A DNA stretch of 64,000 bases. Origin: Bacillus alveayuensis (GTDB lineage Bacteria > Bacillota > Bacilli > Bacillales > Aeribacillaceae). Position 1 is the first letter of the stretch. Every line of letters starts with the position of its first letter. The stretch lies in the NCBI GenBank assembly GCA_030812955.1, contig JAUSTR010000009.1, positions 1-64,000 on the forward strand, written 5' to 3'. The position numbers were made by a program, and so were the translations under genes. Below are positions 53,060-62,837 of this stretch, in pieces. Below the pieces are notes generated by a model. That model was not told where the DNA came from. It saw nothing but the letters and a program-made list of their open reading frames with translations, and made no database searches.

Positions 53060-53320
53060 ATGGAACAATATTTTGACAAATTGGCAAAAGAATTACTTGA
53101 AAAAAATCAACATTTATCATATGAAAAAGCGAGGACATGGGTTGAACTTTTATGGGAAGACTTTGAAACCACCTATGCAAAGGCAGGCCGTAAATATCGC
53201 GGCAAGGAAGTAACTGAACAAATAGTAAGGCAGTGGATCCAGAACTACGGAGAGAATCTTCATGAATTTGTTGCGAAAAATCCAAAATATGCAAAATTTT
53301 TTAAAGACCGTGAAGAATAG
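53060..53320 (+). CDS. yfhJ: YfhJ/WVELL-family protein
   Basis: 86 aa with the name-giving WVELLWEDFETTYAKAG motif. It is a small helical cytosolic protein conserved in Bacillaceae; function unknown. The ATG has AGGTGAGAG upstream. Divergent from sspK. Confidence 0.88.
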   Translation: MEQYFDKLAKELLEKNQHLSYEKARTWVELLWEDFETTYAKAGRKYRGKEVTEQIVRQWIQNYGENLHEFVAKNPKYAKFFKDREE

Positions 53321-53354
53321 TGAGGTTCTTCATGGTCTTTATTTGATTTTTTTT
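53303..53354 (+). terminator. terminator overlapping the yfhJ stop
   Basis: A 15-bp stem, 53303-53317 with 53326-53340, followed by a T-rich run ending TTTTTTTT. The last codons of yfhJ form its 5' arm. Confidence 0.85.
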
Positions 53355-53361
53355 GCCTTAC

Positions 53362-54135
53362 TTAATTTCTCCAGTATCCTAACCTTTCCGATATTTCTTT
53401 TGCTGCGTTTATAACTTTATGGATCATTTGTGGATGATAAGGATTCATTCGATGAACAGGCCCAATCACAGTCAGGGCATATTTGACTTTACCAGTGTAA
53501 TCCTTAATCGGTGCAGCAATGGATGTAACTCCTTCCATTCTTTCCTCAATACTAATGGCATATCCTTGCTTTTTAATGGTTTCAAGCTCCATTTTTAGTT
53601 TTTCTGGGTCTGTAATTGTTTTTAATGTGTATGGCTGAAGTCCCTTTTGATCAATATATTGCTCAACTTTATGTTCACCCTGAAAAGCAAGCAAAACCTT
53701 TCCAGAACTAGTGCAATGGAGAGGATTTCTTCTCCCAATGTGGGACAAAATTCGAACAGGATGACTACATTCTACTCTGTTTACATAAATCACTTCCATA
53801 TCCTCTAATTGAGCGACATGGGCAGTCTCCTCCACTTCGTTTACAAGCTGTTCCAACACCGGTTGAGACTCTCTTGTAATTTCTAAATGGGAGGTTAAGA
53901 CTGTATTTAAATGTAAAATCGATAACCCTAATCGATACTTTCTTGTCTCCTCGTCCTTAATGACAAAACCTTCGCTTTCAAGAGTTGAGAGCAAACGACT
54001 TACCGTACTTTTTCCAAGTCCTAACGATTCGGCTAAATCTGTTACTTTTTTTTCCGGCTCCTCAAGGGTAAAGCTCCGTAAAAGACGAAGCGCATTTTTA
54101 ACCGAAGAAAGCATATATCTGTTATTTGATGTCAT
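53362..54135 (-). CDS. IclR-family regulator of the meta-cleavage operon
   Basis: 257 aa with a winged helix (residues about 9-70; LGLGKSTVSRLLSTLESEGF) and the IclR effector domain (PLHCTSSGKVLLA, ITDPEKLKMELETIKKQGYA, SIAAPIKD). It is divergent from the catechol lower-pathway genes with 213 bp between, so it most likely controls them and perhaps the phenol hydroxylase genes. IclR members in aromatic pathways are often activators responding to the substrate. Confidence 0.9.
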   Translation of the reverse strand: MTSNNRYMLSSVKNALRLLRSFTLEEPEKKVTDLAESLGLGKSTVSRLLSTLESEGFVIKDEETRKYRLGLSILHLNTVLTSHLEITRESQPVLEQLVNEVEETAHVAQLEDMEVIYVNRVECSHPVRILSHIGRRNPLHCTSSGKVLLAFQGEHKVEQYIDQKGLQPYTLKTITDPEKLKMELETIKKQGYAISIEERMEGVTSIAAPIKDYTGKVKYALTVIGPVHRMNPYHPQMIHKVINAAKEISERLGYWRN

Positions 54136-54348
54136 TTCCTTTCCGACTCCTTAGTTGTTTATATCGGGATATTATTTTATTTATCCATTAGTCTAAAGGG
54201 AATGATCGTTAAAATAAAGACTAAAAATAAAAAAATTTTAAATTGTTGCATATATAGGAACTAAAGTCTTGTATATGAAAAATATATAGCTTACGATAAG
54301 AATTACAAAAGTTAAAATATTCTGATTTTGAAAAGGGGGATTTCAATC

Positions 54349-55812
54349 ATGAAAATGGAAACAAAAGTTAAAACCTTTGATTGCAAGCATTTTATTAATG
54401 GGGAATATGTTGCTTCTAAAAGCGGAAAAACATTTGAAAATTTGAATCCAGCTACAGAAGAGCTGTTAGGAACTGTATGTGAGGGGGGAAAGGAAGAAAT
54501 TGATCGCGCTGTTAAAGCGGCTAGAAAAGCACTTAATGGGCCTTGGAAAAAGATAAAGCAAAATGAAAGGATTGCCATCCTGCGCCGCATCGGTGATATC
54601 ATTTTAGAAAGGAAAGATGAATTGGCGAGATTAGAATCTTTGGACACCGGAAAGCCTTATTGGCTTGCAAGTTCTGTTGATATTCCACGTGCTGCCTATA
54701 ATTTTCACTTTTTCGCTGATTATTTAAGAGGAATAGGAACAGAAGCTTATCAAATGGATGATGATGCCATCAATTATTCAATCCGCCGACCAGTTGGCGT
54801 TGTCGGCTTAATTAATCCATGGAATTTACCTTTATTGCTTTTAACGTGGAAATTAGCTCCTTGCTTAGCGGCTGGAAATACGGCTGTCATCAAGCCAGCT
54901 GAACTTACTCCTCTAACTGCAACGGTTCTCGGTGAAATTTGCCGCGATGCTGGCGTTCCTGACGGAGTTGTGAATATTGTTCACGGATTTGGACCAAACT
55001 CTGCGGGAGCAGCCTTAACAGAACACCCTGATGTTGATGCCATTTCGTTTACCGGAGAAACGACAACAGGAAAAGTAATTATGGCATCTGCAGCGAAAAC
55101 ATTGAAAAAACTCTCGTATGAACTTGGTGGAAAGAACCCAAATATTATTTTTGCTGACTCGGATCTAGATGAAGTGATTGAAACGACAATTAAGTCAAGC
55201 TTTATTAACCAAGGAGAAGTATGTTTGTGTGGTTCGCGCATTTATGTCGAACGTCCAATTTACGACCAGTTTCTTGAAAAATTTGTTGCTAAAACAAAAG
55301 AATTAAAAATAGGAGATCCGTTTGATCCGCAAACAAAAATCGGGGCCCTTATTAGTAAAGAGCATTATGAGCGTGTTAACGGATACCTTGATTTAGCCAA
55401 AGAAGAAGGTGGTCAATTTTTAACAGGGGGCAAACGTCCAGAAGGGTTAAAGAAAGGTTATTATCTTGAACCAACTATTATTGTTGGTCTAGATCGCAGC
55501 TGTCAGGTTGTGCAGGAGGAAATTTTCGGTCCAGTTGTCACGGTAATTCCATTCGATAGTGAAGAAGAAGTCATCATGCAAGCAAATGATACACATTATG
55601 GGTTGAGCGCAACGATTTGGACGAATAATTTACGACGTGCTCACCGAGTAGCTGCTCAAATTGAAGCTGGAATCATTTGGGTTAATACTTGGTTTTTACG
55701 TGATTTACGCACGCCGTTTGGCGGCATGAAACAAAGTGGAATCGGACGTGAGGGCGGTATGCACAGCTTTGAATTTTACAGCGAATTATCGAATATTTGC
55801 ATTAAGTTATAA
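54349..55812 (+). CDS. 2-hydroxymuconic semialdehyde dehydrogenase
   Basis: A 487-aa aldehyde dehydrogenase with Glu258 (YELGGKNPN) and nucleophile Cys292 in NQGEVCLCGSRI, the form typical of DmpC/XylG. It oxidises the catechol ring-cleavage product 2-hydroxymuconic semialdehyde to oxalocrotonate. The ATG at 54349 follows GGGGG. First gene of the lower meta pathway; no hydrolase (DmpD) is present, so only the oxalocrotonate branch is encoded. Confidence 0.92.
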   Translation: MKMETKVKTFDCKHFINGEYVASKSGKTFENLNPATEELLGTVCEGGKEEIDRAVKAARKALNGPWKKIKQNERIAILRRIGDIILERKDELARLESLDTGKPYWLASSVDIPRAAYNFHFFADYLRGIGTEAYQMDDDAINYSIRRPVGVVGLINPWNLPLLLLTWKLAPCLAAGNTAVIKPAELTPLTATVLGEICRDAGVPDGVVNIVHGFGPNSAGAALTEHPDVDAISFTGETTTGKVIMASAAKTLKKLSYELGGKNPNIIFADSDLDEVIETTIKSSFINQGEVCLCGSRIYVERPIYDQFLEKFVAKTKELKIGDPFDPQTKIGALISKEHYERVNGYLDLAKEEGGQFLTGGKRPEGLKKGYYLEPTIIVGLDRSCQVVQEEIFGPVVTVIPFDSEEEVIMQANDTHYGLSATIWTNNLRRAHRVAAQIEAGIIWVNTWFLRDLRTPFGGMKQSGIGREGGMHSFEFYSELSNICIKL

Positions 55813-55820
55813 AGGTGGGA

Positions 55821-56621
55821 ATGTCATTGAAAAGTATTGCCATTGAAAAAATTAAACGTTTTTCTGATCACCTTGCTGAAGCCGAAAAAGATAGAAAAGG
55901 TGTATTGCCTCTTATTGAGCTTGACCCCGAAATTACGGTTGAGGAAGCCTATCAAATTCAATTAGAAACGATAAAAAGAAAAACAGATGAAGGTCAAAAA
56001 ATCGTTGGTAAGAAAATAGGGTTAACTTCTTTAGCGATGCAGCAATTATTAGGGGTTGATCAGCCTGACTACGGCCACCTTCTAGACGGAATGGTTGTGG
56101 AAAATGGTGGAAAAATATCGTGGGATCGTGTTTTGCAGCCGAAAGTAGAGGCAGAGATCGCCTTTGTTTTAAAAAAAGATTTAATCGGGCCAAAAGTAAC
56201 GGTAATGGATGTTTTACTAGCTACAGAATATGTTGTTCCAGCATTAGAAATTGTAGATAGTAGAGTTGAAAATTGGAACATAAAATTGCAAGATACGATT
56301 GCTGATAATGCTTCCTCAGGCCTTTACGTTTTAGGAGGGAAGCCGCTTCCTGTTCATAAGCTCGATTTAGCTCAAGTCGGAATGGTTTTATATAAAAATG
56401 GTGAAATGAAGAATACAGGAGTGGGTGCTGCAGCTTTAGGAAATCCAGCATTCTGCGTAGCATGGCTTGCCAATAAGCTTTCTGAATTTGATATTTCTTT
56501 AAAAGCAGGAGAAGTAATTTTATCTGGCGCTCTTTCTGTTGCCATCGATGCTCAGCCTGGAGATAGCTTTCATGCACGATTCGCTCATTTAGGAGAAGTG
56601 AGCGTTAGCTTTTCAAAGTAA
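55821..56621 (+). CDS. 2-oxopent-4-enoate hydratase (DmpE/MhpD type)
   Basis: A 266-aa member of the fumarylacetoacetate-hydrolase-related hydratase/decarboxylase family: KKIGLTSLAMQQLLGVDQPD, PKVEAEIAFVL, VPALEIVDSR and DNASSGLYVLGG. The LGVDQPDYG stretch points to the hydratase rather than the decarboxylase. It adds water to give 4-hydroxy-2-oxovalerate. AGGTGG is close to the ATG; TTG at 55827 is an alternative start. Confidence 0.87.
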   Translation: MSLKSIAIEKIKRFSDHLAEAEKDRKGVLPLIELDPEITVEEAYQIQLETIKRKTDEGQKIVGKKIGLTSLAMQQLLGVDQPDYGHLLDGMVVENGGKISWDRVLQPKVEAEIAFVLKKDLIGPKVTVMDVLLATEYVVPALEIVDSRVENWNIKLQDTIADNASSGLYVLGGKPLPVHKLDLAQVGMVLYKNGEMKNTGVGAAALGNPAFCVAWLANKLSEFDISLKAGEVILSGALSVAIDAQPGDSFHARFAHLGEVSVSFSK

Positions 56622-56719
56622 AAAGGCATGAGAAAGAAACTGAAAATTCATCATATTCATTCATAAATAGGTAAGATTTTTCCTTCGTTCAAGCGAATAA
56701 GGGAGAGGAGTGAACGGTT

Positions 56720-57604
56720 ATGTCAAAAATGAAAGCAGCCATTATTGGCTCGGGAAACATTGGCACGGATTTAATGATGAAATTAGAACGTTCAGAAGTT
56801 CTACAATTAACAACAATGATTGGGATCGATCCGCAATCTGATGGATTACGTCGTGCAAAACAGAAAGGGTATGAAGTGATCGATACAGGAATTAAGGAGT
56901 TTTTAAAAAGACCAGAGCTTGCGGATATTGTTTTTGATGCTACTTCAGCTAAAGCTCATATTCGCCATGCAAAGCTGTTGAAGGAAGCGGGGAAAAAAGT
57001 ACTCGATTTAACACCTGCAGCAGTAGGAGCCTTTGTTGTGCCCCCTGTCAATTTAAAGGAGCATATTGAGGAAGGAAATGTCAATCTTATTACATGCGGT
57101 GGGCAGGCGACGATTCCAATTGTCCATGCGATTAATCGAGTGAGTTCTGTGGAATATGCGGAAATTGTTGCAACGATTTCAAGTAAAAGTGCAGGTCCTG
57201 GAACGAGGGCGAATATAGATGAATTTACACAGACAACAGCCCGTGGGATTGAAGTAATTGGCGGGGCCAAAAAAGGAAAAGCGATTATCATCTTAAATCC
57301 GGCGGAACCCCCAATCTTAATGAGAAATACAGTAAATGCTCTTGTTGATCGAGAAAAAATGAATGAGAATGACATTGTTAAATCGATTGAAGAAATGGTT
57401 TCAACCGTACAATCATATGTTCCTGGATATCGTATGCGCACCGAGCCGATTATTGAAGACAACAAAGTGACAGTTTTATTAGAGGTTGAAGGAGCAGGGG
57501 ATTATTTACCTAAATATTCAGGTAATTTAGATATTATGACAGCATCAGCAGTTAAAGTAGCAGAGGAATTTGCCAAACATGAATTGGCCAAACAATTGGT
57601 TTAA
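56720..57604 (+). CDS. acetaldehyde dehydrogenase (acylating)
   Basis: 294 aa of the DmpF/MhpF family: [26 protein letters not shown] and the catalytic cysteine in [15 protein letters not shown]. It turns acetaldehyde into acetyl-CoA, in a complex with the aldolase encoded next. GGAGAGGAG precedes the ATG. Confidence 0.95.
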   Translation: MSKMKAAIIGSGNIGTDLMMKLERSEVLQLTTMIGIDPQSDGLRRAKQKGYEVIDTGIKEFLKRPELADIVFDATSAKAHIRHAKLLKEAGKKVLDLTPAAVGAFVVPPVNLKEHIEEGNVNLITCGGQATIPIVHAINRVSSVEYAEIVATISSKSAGPGTRANIDEFTQTTARGIEVIGGAKKGKAIIILNPAEPPILMRNTVNALVDREKMNENDIVKSIEEMVSTVQSYVPGYRMRTEPIIEDNKVTVLLEVEGAGDYLPKYSGNLDIMTASAVKVAEEFAKHELAKQLV

Positions 57605-57619
57605 AGGGAGGAGTTTCAT

Positions 57620-58645
57620 ATGACGATGAAGCGTGATGTCTTCATTACGGAAGTGGCTTTACGTGACGGCAGTCATGTTGTCAGTCATCAATTTACAGTA
57701 GATCAAGTTGTTCAAGTAGCGAAAGCGTTAGATGAAGCGGGAGTACCTTATATTGAAATTTCACACGGTGACGGTTTGGCCGGATCATCTTTACAATATG
57801 GATTTTCTCATACTAATGAATTGGAATTAATTGAAGCAGCTATATCTGTTTGCAATCAGGCCAAAATATCTGTTCTCCTTCTTCCAGGTATTGGAACAAT
57901 GAATGATTTGAAGGAAGCTGCCAATCTCGGAGCAAAAATGGCAAGAATTGCAACACATGTTACTGAAGCAGATGTATCCGCACAGCACATCGGTTTAGCG
58001 AAAAAACTTGGTATGGAAACGGTCGGTTTTTTAATGATGGCTCATAGCGCCCCAGTTGAAAAGCTTGTTGAACAAGCGAAATTAATGGAAAGCTATGGAG
58101 CCGATGTCGTGTATGTGGTCGATTCAGCTGGTGCCCTTTTGCCTCATGAAGTAAGGGAGAGAATTTCTGCTTTAAAAAATGCTTTACAAATAGAAGTCGG
58201 TTTTCACGGTCATAACAATTTGTCGCTTGCCATGGCAAACACTCTAGTTGCCATTGAGGAAGGCGCTACAAGAATTGATGGAAGCGTGCGCTGTATGGGA
58301 GCTGGTGCCGGGAATACGCAAACGGAAGTTTTAGTAGCCGTTTTAGACAGATTAGGCATTCAAACGGGCATTGATTTATATAAAATAATGGATTTAGCAG
58401 AAGAAATCGTCGCGCCAATTCTTCCGGCTCCGCAAGAAATTACTAGAGACAGCCTGATTTTAGGCTACGCAGGCGTATATTCCAGCTTTTTGCTTCATTC
58501 ACAAAAGGCTGCCAAAAAATTCGGAATTGATTCCCGCGATATTTTAATTGAATTGGGCAAGCGGAAGGTTGTAGGGGGTCAAGAGGATATGATTGTTGAT
58601 GTAGCAAAAGAGCTTGTGAAAAAAGCTGCGACTGTGAATAACTAA
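57620..58645 (+). CDS. 4-hydroxy-2-oxovalerate aldolase
   Basis: A 341-aa DRE-TIM metallolyase of the DmpG/MhpE type: [44 protein letters not shown] and [16 protein letters not shown]. It splits 4-hydroxy-2-oxovalerate to pyruvate and acetaldehyde, which is channelled to the dehydrogenase. GGGAGGAG precedes the ATG. Confidence 0.95.
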   Translation: MTMKRDVFITEVALRDGSHVVSHQFTVDQVVQVAKALDEAGVPYIEISHGDGLAGSSLQYGFSHTNELELIEAAISVCNQAKISVLLLPGIGTMNDLKEAANLGAKMARIATHVTEADVSAQHIGLAKKLGMETVGFLMMAHSAPVEKLVEQAKLMESYGADVVYVVDSAGALLPHEVRERISALKNALQIEVGFHGHNNLSLAMANTLVAIEEGATRIDGSVRCMGAGAGNTQTEVLVAVLDRLGIQTGIDLYKIMDLAEEIVAPILPAPQEITRDSLILGYAGVYSSFLLHSQKAAKKFGIDSRDILIELGKRKVVGGQEDMIVDVAKELVKKAATVNN

Positions 58646-58658
58646 AGGAGTGACCAAA

Positions 58659-59444
58659 ATGGAAGCCGTTCAATATAAAGAAACAGCTGAATTTTTACTT
58701 CAGGCTGAAAATGAGAGAAGGGAAGTTCTAAAAATTACGAACGATTTTCCGGACATGACTGTTGAAGATGCTTATAAAATACAGGAACAACTCGTAGACA
58801 TAAAGCTGAAGCAAGGCCATCGCATCATCGGACCGAAAATGGGATTAACAAGCCGTGCGAAAATGGAGCAAATGAAAGTTGAAGAGCCTATTTATGGCTA
58901 CATTTTTGACTATATGGTTATTCCTGAAAACGGTTCAGTTTCGATGAGTGAGCACATTCATCCAAAGGTGGAGGCGGAAATTGCTTTCATATTAGGAAAA
59001 GATCTTGAAGGACCAGGCATTTCCGGGGTTCAAGTACTTCAAGCGACACAATACGTTGTGCCAGCACTTGAAATTATTGATAGCCGCTACAAAAATTTTC
59101 AATTTACTCTCCAAGACGTCATCGCTGATAATGCGTCATCATCTCGAGTAGTTTTTGGGAGCCGCTTGCTGAGCCCAGAACAGCTTGATTTGGATTTAGT
59201 CGGTGTAACATTGTCCATAAATGGGGAAATAAAAGATTTAGGGGCGGGGGCTAGTGTCCTTGGCCATCCGGCTAATTCAGTTGCCATGCTGGCCAATATG
59301 CTTGCTCGGAAGGGAGAAAAATTACAGGCTGGAGAAATTATTTTAACAGGAGGCATTACAGGTGCTGTTATGCTTTCTACAGGGGATTTTGTTTCAGCGA
59401 AGTTTGATGGCATAGGAGAAGTATCATTTTTTGTGAAGGAATAA
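58659..59444 (+). CDS. 2-oxo-3-hexenedioate (4-oxalocrotonate) decarboxylase
   Basis: 261 aa, a paralogue of the hydratase at 55821. GPKMGLTSRAKMEQMKVEEP and PIYGYIFDYMV are the form found in DmpH/XylI decarboxylases. It yields 2-oxopent-4-enoate and in the known pathway works as a complex with the hydratase. The ATG at 58659 has AAAGGAG eight bases upstream; GTG at 58650 lies in that site. Confidence 0.88.
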   Translation: MEAVQYKETAEFLLQAENERREVLKITNDFPDMTVEDAYKIQEQLVDIKLKQGHRIIGPKMGLTSRAKMEQMKVEEPIYGYIFDYMVIPENGSVSMSEHIHPKVEAEIAFILGKDLEGPGISGVQVLQATQYVVPALEIIDSRYKNFQFTLQDVIADNASSSRVVFGSRLLSPEQLDLDLVGVTLSINGEIKDLGAGASVLGHPANSVAMLANMLARKGEKLQAGEIILTGGITGAVMLSTGDFVSAKFDGIGEVSFFVKE

Positions 59445-59460
59445 TCAGGGAGGGATTTTA

Positions 59461-59655
59461 TTGCCATTCATATCCATTACACTCATTGAAGGAAGACCGG
59501 AAGAAAAGGTAAAGGAAGTAATTAAAAATGTCACAAAGGTTGTGAGTGAGACACTTGATGCACCAAAAGAAAACATACGTGTCGTCGTAACAGAAGTGCC
59601 GAAAACACATTGGGGAATCGCGGGAACTCCAGTTTCAGACATGCCAAGAAAGTAG
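59461..59655 (+). CDS. 4-oxalocrotonate tautomerase
   Basis: 64 aa. Removal of the initiator leaves the catalytic N-terminal proline (PFISITLIEGRPEEK). Arg39-type residues lie in KENIRVVVTEV, and HWGIAG is typical. It converts the enol to the keto form of oxalocrotonate. TTG start with GGGAGG upstream. Last gene before a terminator. Confidence 0.92.
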   Translation: MPFISITLIEGRPEEKVKEVIKNVTKVVSETLDAPKENIRVVVTEVPKTHWGIAGTPVSDMPRK

Positions 59656-59663
59656 AGGAAAAC

Positions 59664-59704
59664 AACATGCTGGGAACTTCCGCTTGTTCTCGGCATGTTT
59701 CTTT
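59664..59704 (+). terminator. terminator after the lower meta pathway
   Basis: AACATGC (59664-59670) pairs with GCATGTT (59693-59699), extended inward by seven more pairs including G-U, then TTTCTTTT. It separates the lower pathway from the phenol hydroxylase genes, which therefore need their own promoter. Confidence 0.75.
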
Positions 59705-59857
59705 TCTCATGCCCCTTGTTGAAAAGATTTAAAAAACTGACAGTAATATTTAGAAAATAAATATTTTTCAGACATTTCGTGTCGTAGTTTAATAGGATGA
59801 TGTTCGTTACGATAATAATGAACTAGTTAATCTTAAAACATTGGGGGTTTTTCAAAA

Positions 59858-61366
59858 ATGATGAATGGAAAAGAGTATATTGAAAGTCTGCGAGATGATC
59901 GAGTTGTTTACTTAAATGGCGAAAAAATCGAAGACGTAACGACACATCCTGCCTATCGAAATTCTGTTCGCTCTATTGCTAGATTATACGACGCTCTACA
60001 TGATCCGAACAAAAAATCTATTTTAACAAAGCAAGCTGAGGAAGGTTATACAACTCATAAATTTTTTGTAGAAGCAAAGAGCTCGAAAGATTTATTAGAA
60101 GCTAGGGATGCCATTGCTGAATGGGCAAGACTAACATACGGTTTTATGGGAAGAACTCCTGATTATAAAGCTTCTTTTATCGGACAATTAAAGGCATATG
60201 CCAACTACTACGAAGGATTTGAAGAAAATGCTAAAAACTGGTATTTAAAAGCGGGAAAAGAGCTTCCATTTATTAATCATACCATTGTGAATCCACAAGT
60301 AGATCGTTCAAAATCACTGCATGAAAATAAAGATGTGTTTGTTCGTGCCATTAAAGAAAGAGATGATGGCATAATTGTAAGCGGTGCCAAAATGGTCGGA
60401 ACATCTGCAGCGCTTACACATTACAATTTTGTTTCCAACTACGGACCAACCGATTTAGGAGACGGTGATCAAAGCCATGCCCTAATATTCTTTGTACCAA
60501 TGAATGCACCAGGTGTTAAAATGATTAGCCGCCAATCGTTTGAGCTTCAAGCGGCAAGAGCTAAATCACCGTTTAATTATCCTTTATCAAGCCGTTTTGA
60601 TGAAAATGATGCCGTAATTGTTCTTGATAACGTATTTGTTCCTTGGGAGAATGTTTTAGCCTATCAAAACGTTGATATTACGAATAAGTTTTTTGTCGAA
60701 ACAGGTTTTATTAACCGCTTTACCTTCCATGGATGTATCCGCTTTGCAGTGAAGCTTGATTTTATGGCAGGCTTATTGCTCAAAGCGACTGAACAGGCAG
60801 GAACGAATAAGTTTAGAGGTGTTCAAGTCAATATTGGTGAAGTTCTGGCATGGCGCAATACGTTCTGGGCATTGTCCACAGCGATGGCAACAGACCCTGT
60901 AGAAGGCTGGAATAAAACGGTAATGCCAAACTTGAGATACGGAGTTGCTTATCGTGCTCTTGCTCCATTCGTTTGGCCAAAAGTGAAAAATATTTTTGAA
61001 CAAGTTCTTGCAGGAGGACTTATTCAGTTGCCTTCAAGTGCAGAAGACTTTTTAAATCCAGAGCTTCGACCTTATATCGAGAAATATTATCGTGGATCTG
61101 GCGTTAGTGCTAAAGAACGCGTCAAATTGTACAAAATGATTTGGGATGCAATTGGAAGTGAATTTGGCAGCCGGCACGAGCTTTATGAAATTAACTATGG
61201 AGGCAACACGGAAAACGTTCGTTCTGAAATCGTAAAGGTTGCAGATGCGATCGGTGACAGCACGAAATTTACAAGCTATGTTGACCAAGCATTAAGCGAA
61301 TACGATCTTGAAGGTTGGACGGTAGAGAACTGGGTAAATCCAGAGCGGGAAGTCGTTAAACAATGA
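59858..61366 (+). CDS. FADH2-dependent phenol hydroxylase, oxygenase component (PheA1/HpaB family)
   Basis: 502 aa of the HpaB group (acyl-CoA-dehydrogenase-like fold): GRTPDYKASF, VNPQVDRSKSL, GIIVSGAKMVGTSAALTHYN, DNVFVPWENVL and GGLIQLPSS. Length and neighbours (161-aa flavin reductase, catechol 2,3-dioxygenase) match the thermophilic Bacillus/Geobacillus phenol hydroxylase rather than 4-hydroxyphenylacetate hydroxylase, whose lower pathway would use homoprotocatechuate genes. It would make catechol from phenol. GGGGG precedes the ATG pair. Confidence 0.88.
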   Translation: MMNGKEYIESLRDDRVVYLNGEKIEDVTTHPAYRNSVRSIARLYDALHDPNKKSILTKQAEEGYTTHKFFVEAKSSKDLLEARDAIAEWARLTYGFMGRTPDYKASFIGQLKAYANYYEGFEENAKNWYLKAGKELPFINHTIVNPQVDRSKSLHENKDVFVRAIKERDDGIIVSGAKMVGTSAALTHYNFVSNYGPTDLGDGDQSHALIFFVPMNAPGVKMISRQSFELQAARAKSPFNYPLSSRFDENDAVIVLDNVFVPWENVLAYQNVDITNKFFVETGFINRFTFHGCIRFAVKLDFMAGLLLKATEQAGTNKFRGVQVNIGEVLAWRNTFWALSTAMATDPVEGWNKTVMPNLRYGVAYRALAPFVWPKVKNIFEQVLAGGLIQLPSSAEDFLNPELRPYIEKYYRGSGVSAKERVKLYKMIWDAIGSEFGSRHELYEINYGGNTENVRSEIVKVADAIGDSTKFTSYVDQALSEYDLEGWTVENWVNPEREVVKQ

Positions 61367-61405
61367 TCATGACTTAAGTTTCAAAAGATTGAGGGAGTGA
61401 TATTA

Positions 61406-61891
61406 ATGGATGATCGACTTTTTCGAACGGCAATGGGAAAGTTTGCAACAGGTGTGACGGTCATTACGACTGAAGTGGATGGTGAAGCATTTGGGATGAC
61501 AGCTAACGCTTTCATGTCTGTATCACTCGATCCAAAGCTAGTCCTTATTTCAGTCGGAAAAAAAGCAAAAATGCATGAACGTTTAAAAAAATCGAAGAAG
61601 TATGCTGTTAACATTTTGACAAAGGAGCAAGAAAAGCTATCAATGCTCTTTGCTGGGCAACTAAAGGAAGAATTTGAGGTTGATTTTGGCCGTATTCAAG
61701 ATTTACCGATTATTGATGGTGCTCTCGTCAATATTACATGTCATGTTGACAAAGAAGTTGAAGCTGGAGACCATACATTATTTATTGGTAAAGTTACACA
61801 TATTCAAATGAACGATGGCAGCCCGCTCATGTTTTTTGGCGGAAAGTATTGTGAGATGAAGGAGGAGCCGTCTGAAATTCAAAGTGTTTAA
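61406..61891 (+). CDS. flavin reductase component (PheA2/HpaC family)
   Basis: 161 aa from the ATG at 61406 (GAGGGAG nine bases before). Flavin-reductase blocks: FRTAMGKFATGVTVITT, GMTANAFMSVSLDPKLVL, KYAVNILTKEQ and GDHTLFIGKV. It reduces FAD with NADH for the oxygenase. The length equals that reported for the Bacillus thermoglucosidasius PheA2. Confidence 0.9.
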   Translation: MDDRLFRTAMGKFATGVTVITTEVDGEAFGMTANAFMSVSLDPKLVLISVGKKAKMHERLKKSKKYAVNILTKEQEKLSMLFAGQLKEEFEVDFGRIQDLPIIDGALVNITCHVDKEVEAGDHTLFIGKVTHIQMNDGSPLMFFGGKYCEMKEEPSEIQSV

Positions 61892-61934
61892 TGTTTGATA
61901 GAAGGCATTTTCATTCATAAAGGGGAAAACAAAA

Positions 61935-62813
61935 TTGAAAACTGTGACGATTACTCATGACGAGGGACTCAGATCGTTTCAAAATAAGCCATTAGTGGCG
62001 GCATTAGGTTTTTTTGATGGCGTTCATCTTGGACATCAAAAGGTCATTCAAACAGCTAAACAAATTGCAAAAGAAAAAGGGATGAACCTTGCAGTTCTCA
62101 CGTTTTTCCCTCATCCACAGGAAGTATTGTCAAGGGGAAAACAAAAAGTTCACTATCTTGAACCATTATCCTCCAAAAAGGAGAAATTTGCAAAAATAGG
62201 TGTTGATATTCTTTATGTAATCCGGTTTGATTTAAACTTTGCCTCCCTTTCGCCGCAGCAGTTTATTAAAGAGTATATTGTGGGCTTAAATATTCAACAT
62301 GTTGTTGCCGGCTTTGATTTTACGTATGGATATCGCGGCAAAGGAAACATGCAAAGGATGAAAGAAGATGGGAAAGGCCATTTTGATGTGACGATTGTAT
62401 CAAAATTTAGCAAAGTCGATCAAAAAGTTAGCTCAACCTTAATAAGAGAAAAGCTTTCTTCCGGGGAAGTTAGTGAAATACAAGACTATTTAGGTGAACC
62501 ATATGAAACGGTCGGGCAAATTTATTCGATCACTTCCAAGCTAACCAAATCTTATATAAATGCTGCTATTAATATGAAGCCGTTTTATATGTTGCCAAAG
62601 CCCGGTTTTTATAGCATTAAAGCCATTATGGATCACGATCCATACAATGGTGTCTGCTACGTCCCAGTTGAAGAAAATAAAAAGGCCATCATTAGTATTG
62701 AGAAGGAATGTGCTATGAAAATAGCTCCAAACAAAGAAATTCGCTTAAAATGGCTGCGACGAATAAATGGACTATATATGAGCTCGAATGTAAAACATTT
62801 AAATGTAATGTAA
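61935..62813 (+). CDS. FAD-synthetase-like protein with degenerate riboflavin-kinase domain
   Basis: 292 aa, RibF/RibC-like. The N-terminal adenylyltransferase is intact: LGFFDGVHLGHQ (25-36), LTFFPHPQEV, FDFTYGYRGKGN and SSTLIREKL. The C-terminal half should carry the kinase GR-x-x-GFPTAN block, but residues about 190-225 read QIYSITSKLTKSYINAAINM, with no such motif. It could thus make FAD from FMN but not FMN from riboflavin. TTG start. It may feed FAD to the hydroxylase beside it. Confidence 0.8.
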   Translation: MKTVTITHDEGLRSFQNKPLVAALGFFDGVHLGHQKVIQTAKQIAKEKGMNLAVLTFFPHPQEVLSRGKQKVHYLEPLSSKKEKFAKIGVDILYVIRFDLNFASLSPQQFIKEYIVGLNIQHVVAGFDFTYGYRGKGNMQRMKEDGKGHFDVTIVSKFSKVDQKVSSTLIREKLSSGEVSEIQDYLGEPYETVGQIYSITSKLTKSYINAAINMKPFYMLPKPGFYSIKAIMDHDPYNGVCYVPVEENKKAIISIEKECAMKIAPNKEIRLKWLRRINGLYMSSNVKHLNVM

Positions 62814-62837
62814 AACGTGATGAAGTGTGGTGAGAAA

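Noticed and set aside
59858..61366. 4-hydroxyphenylacetate 3-monooxygenase (hpaB) as the specific name
   Set aside because: The family fits, but the neighbours are catechol, not homoprotocatechuate, pathway genes; phenol is the better substrate.
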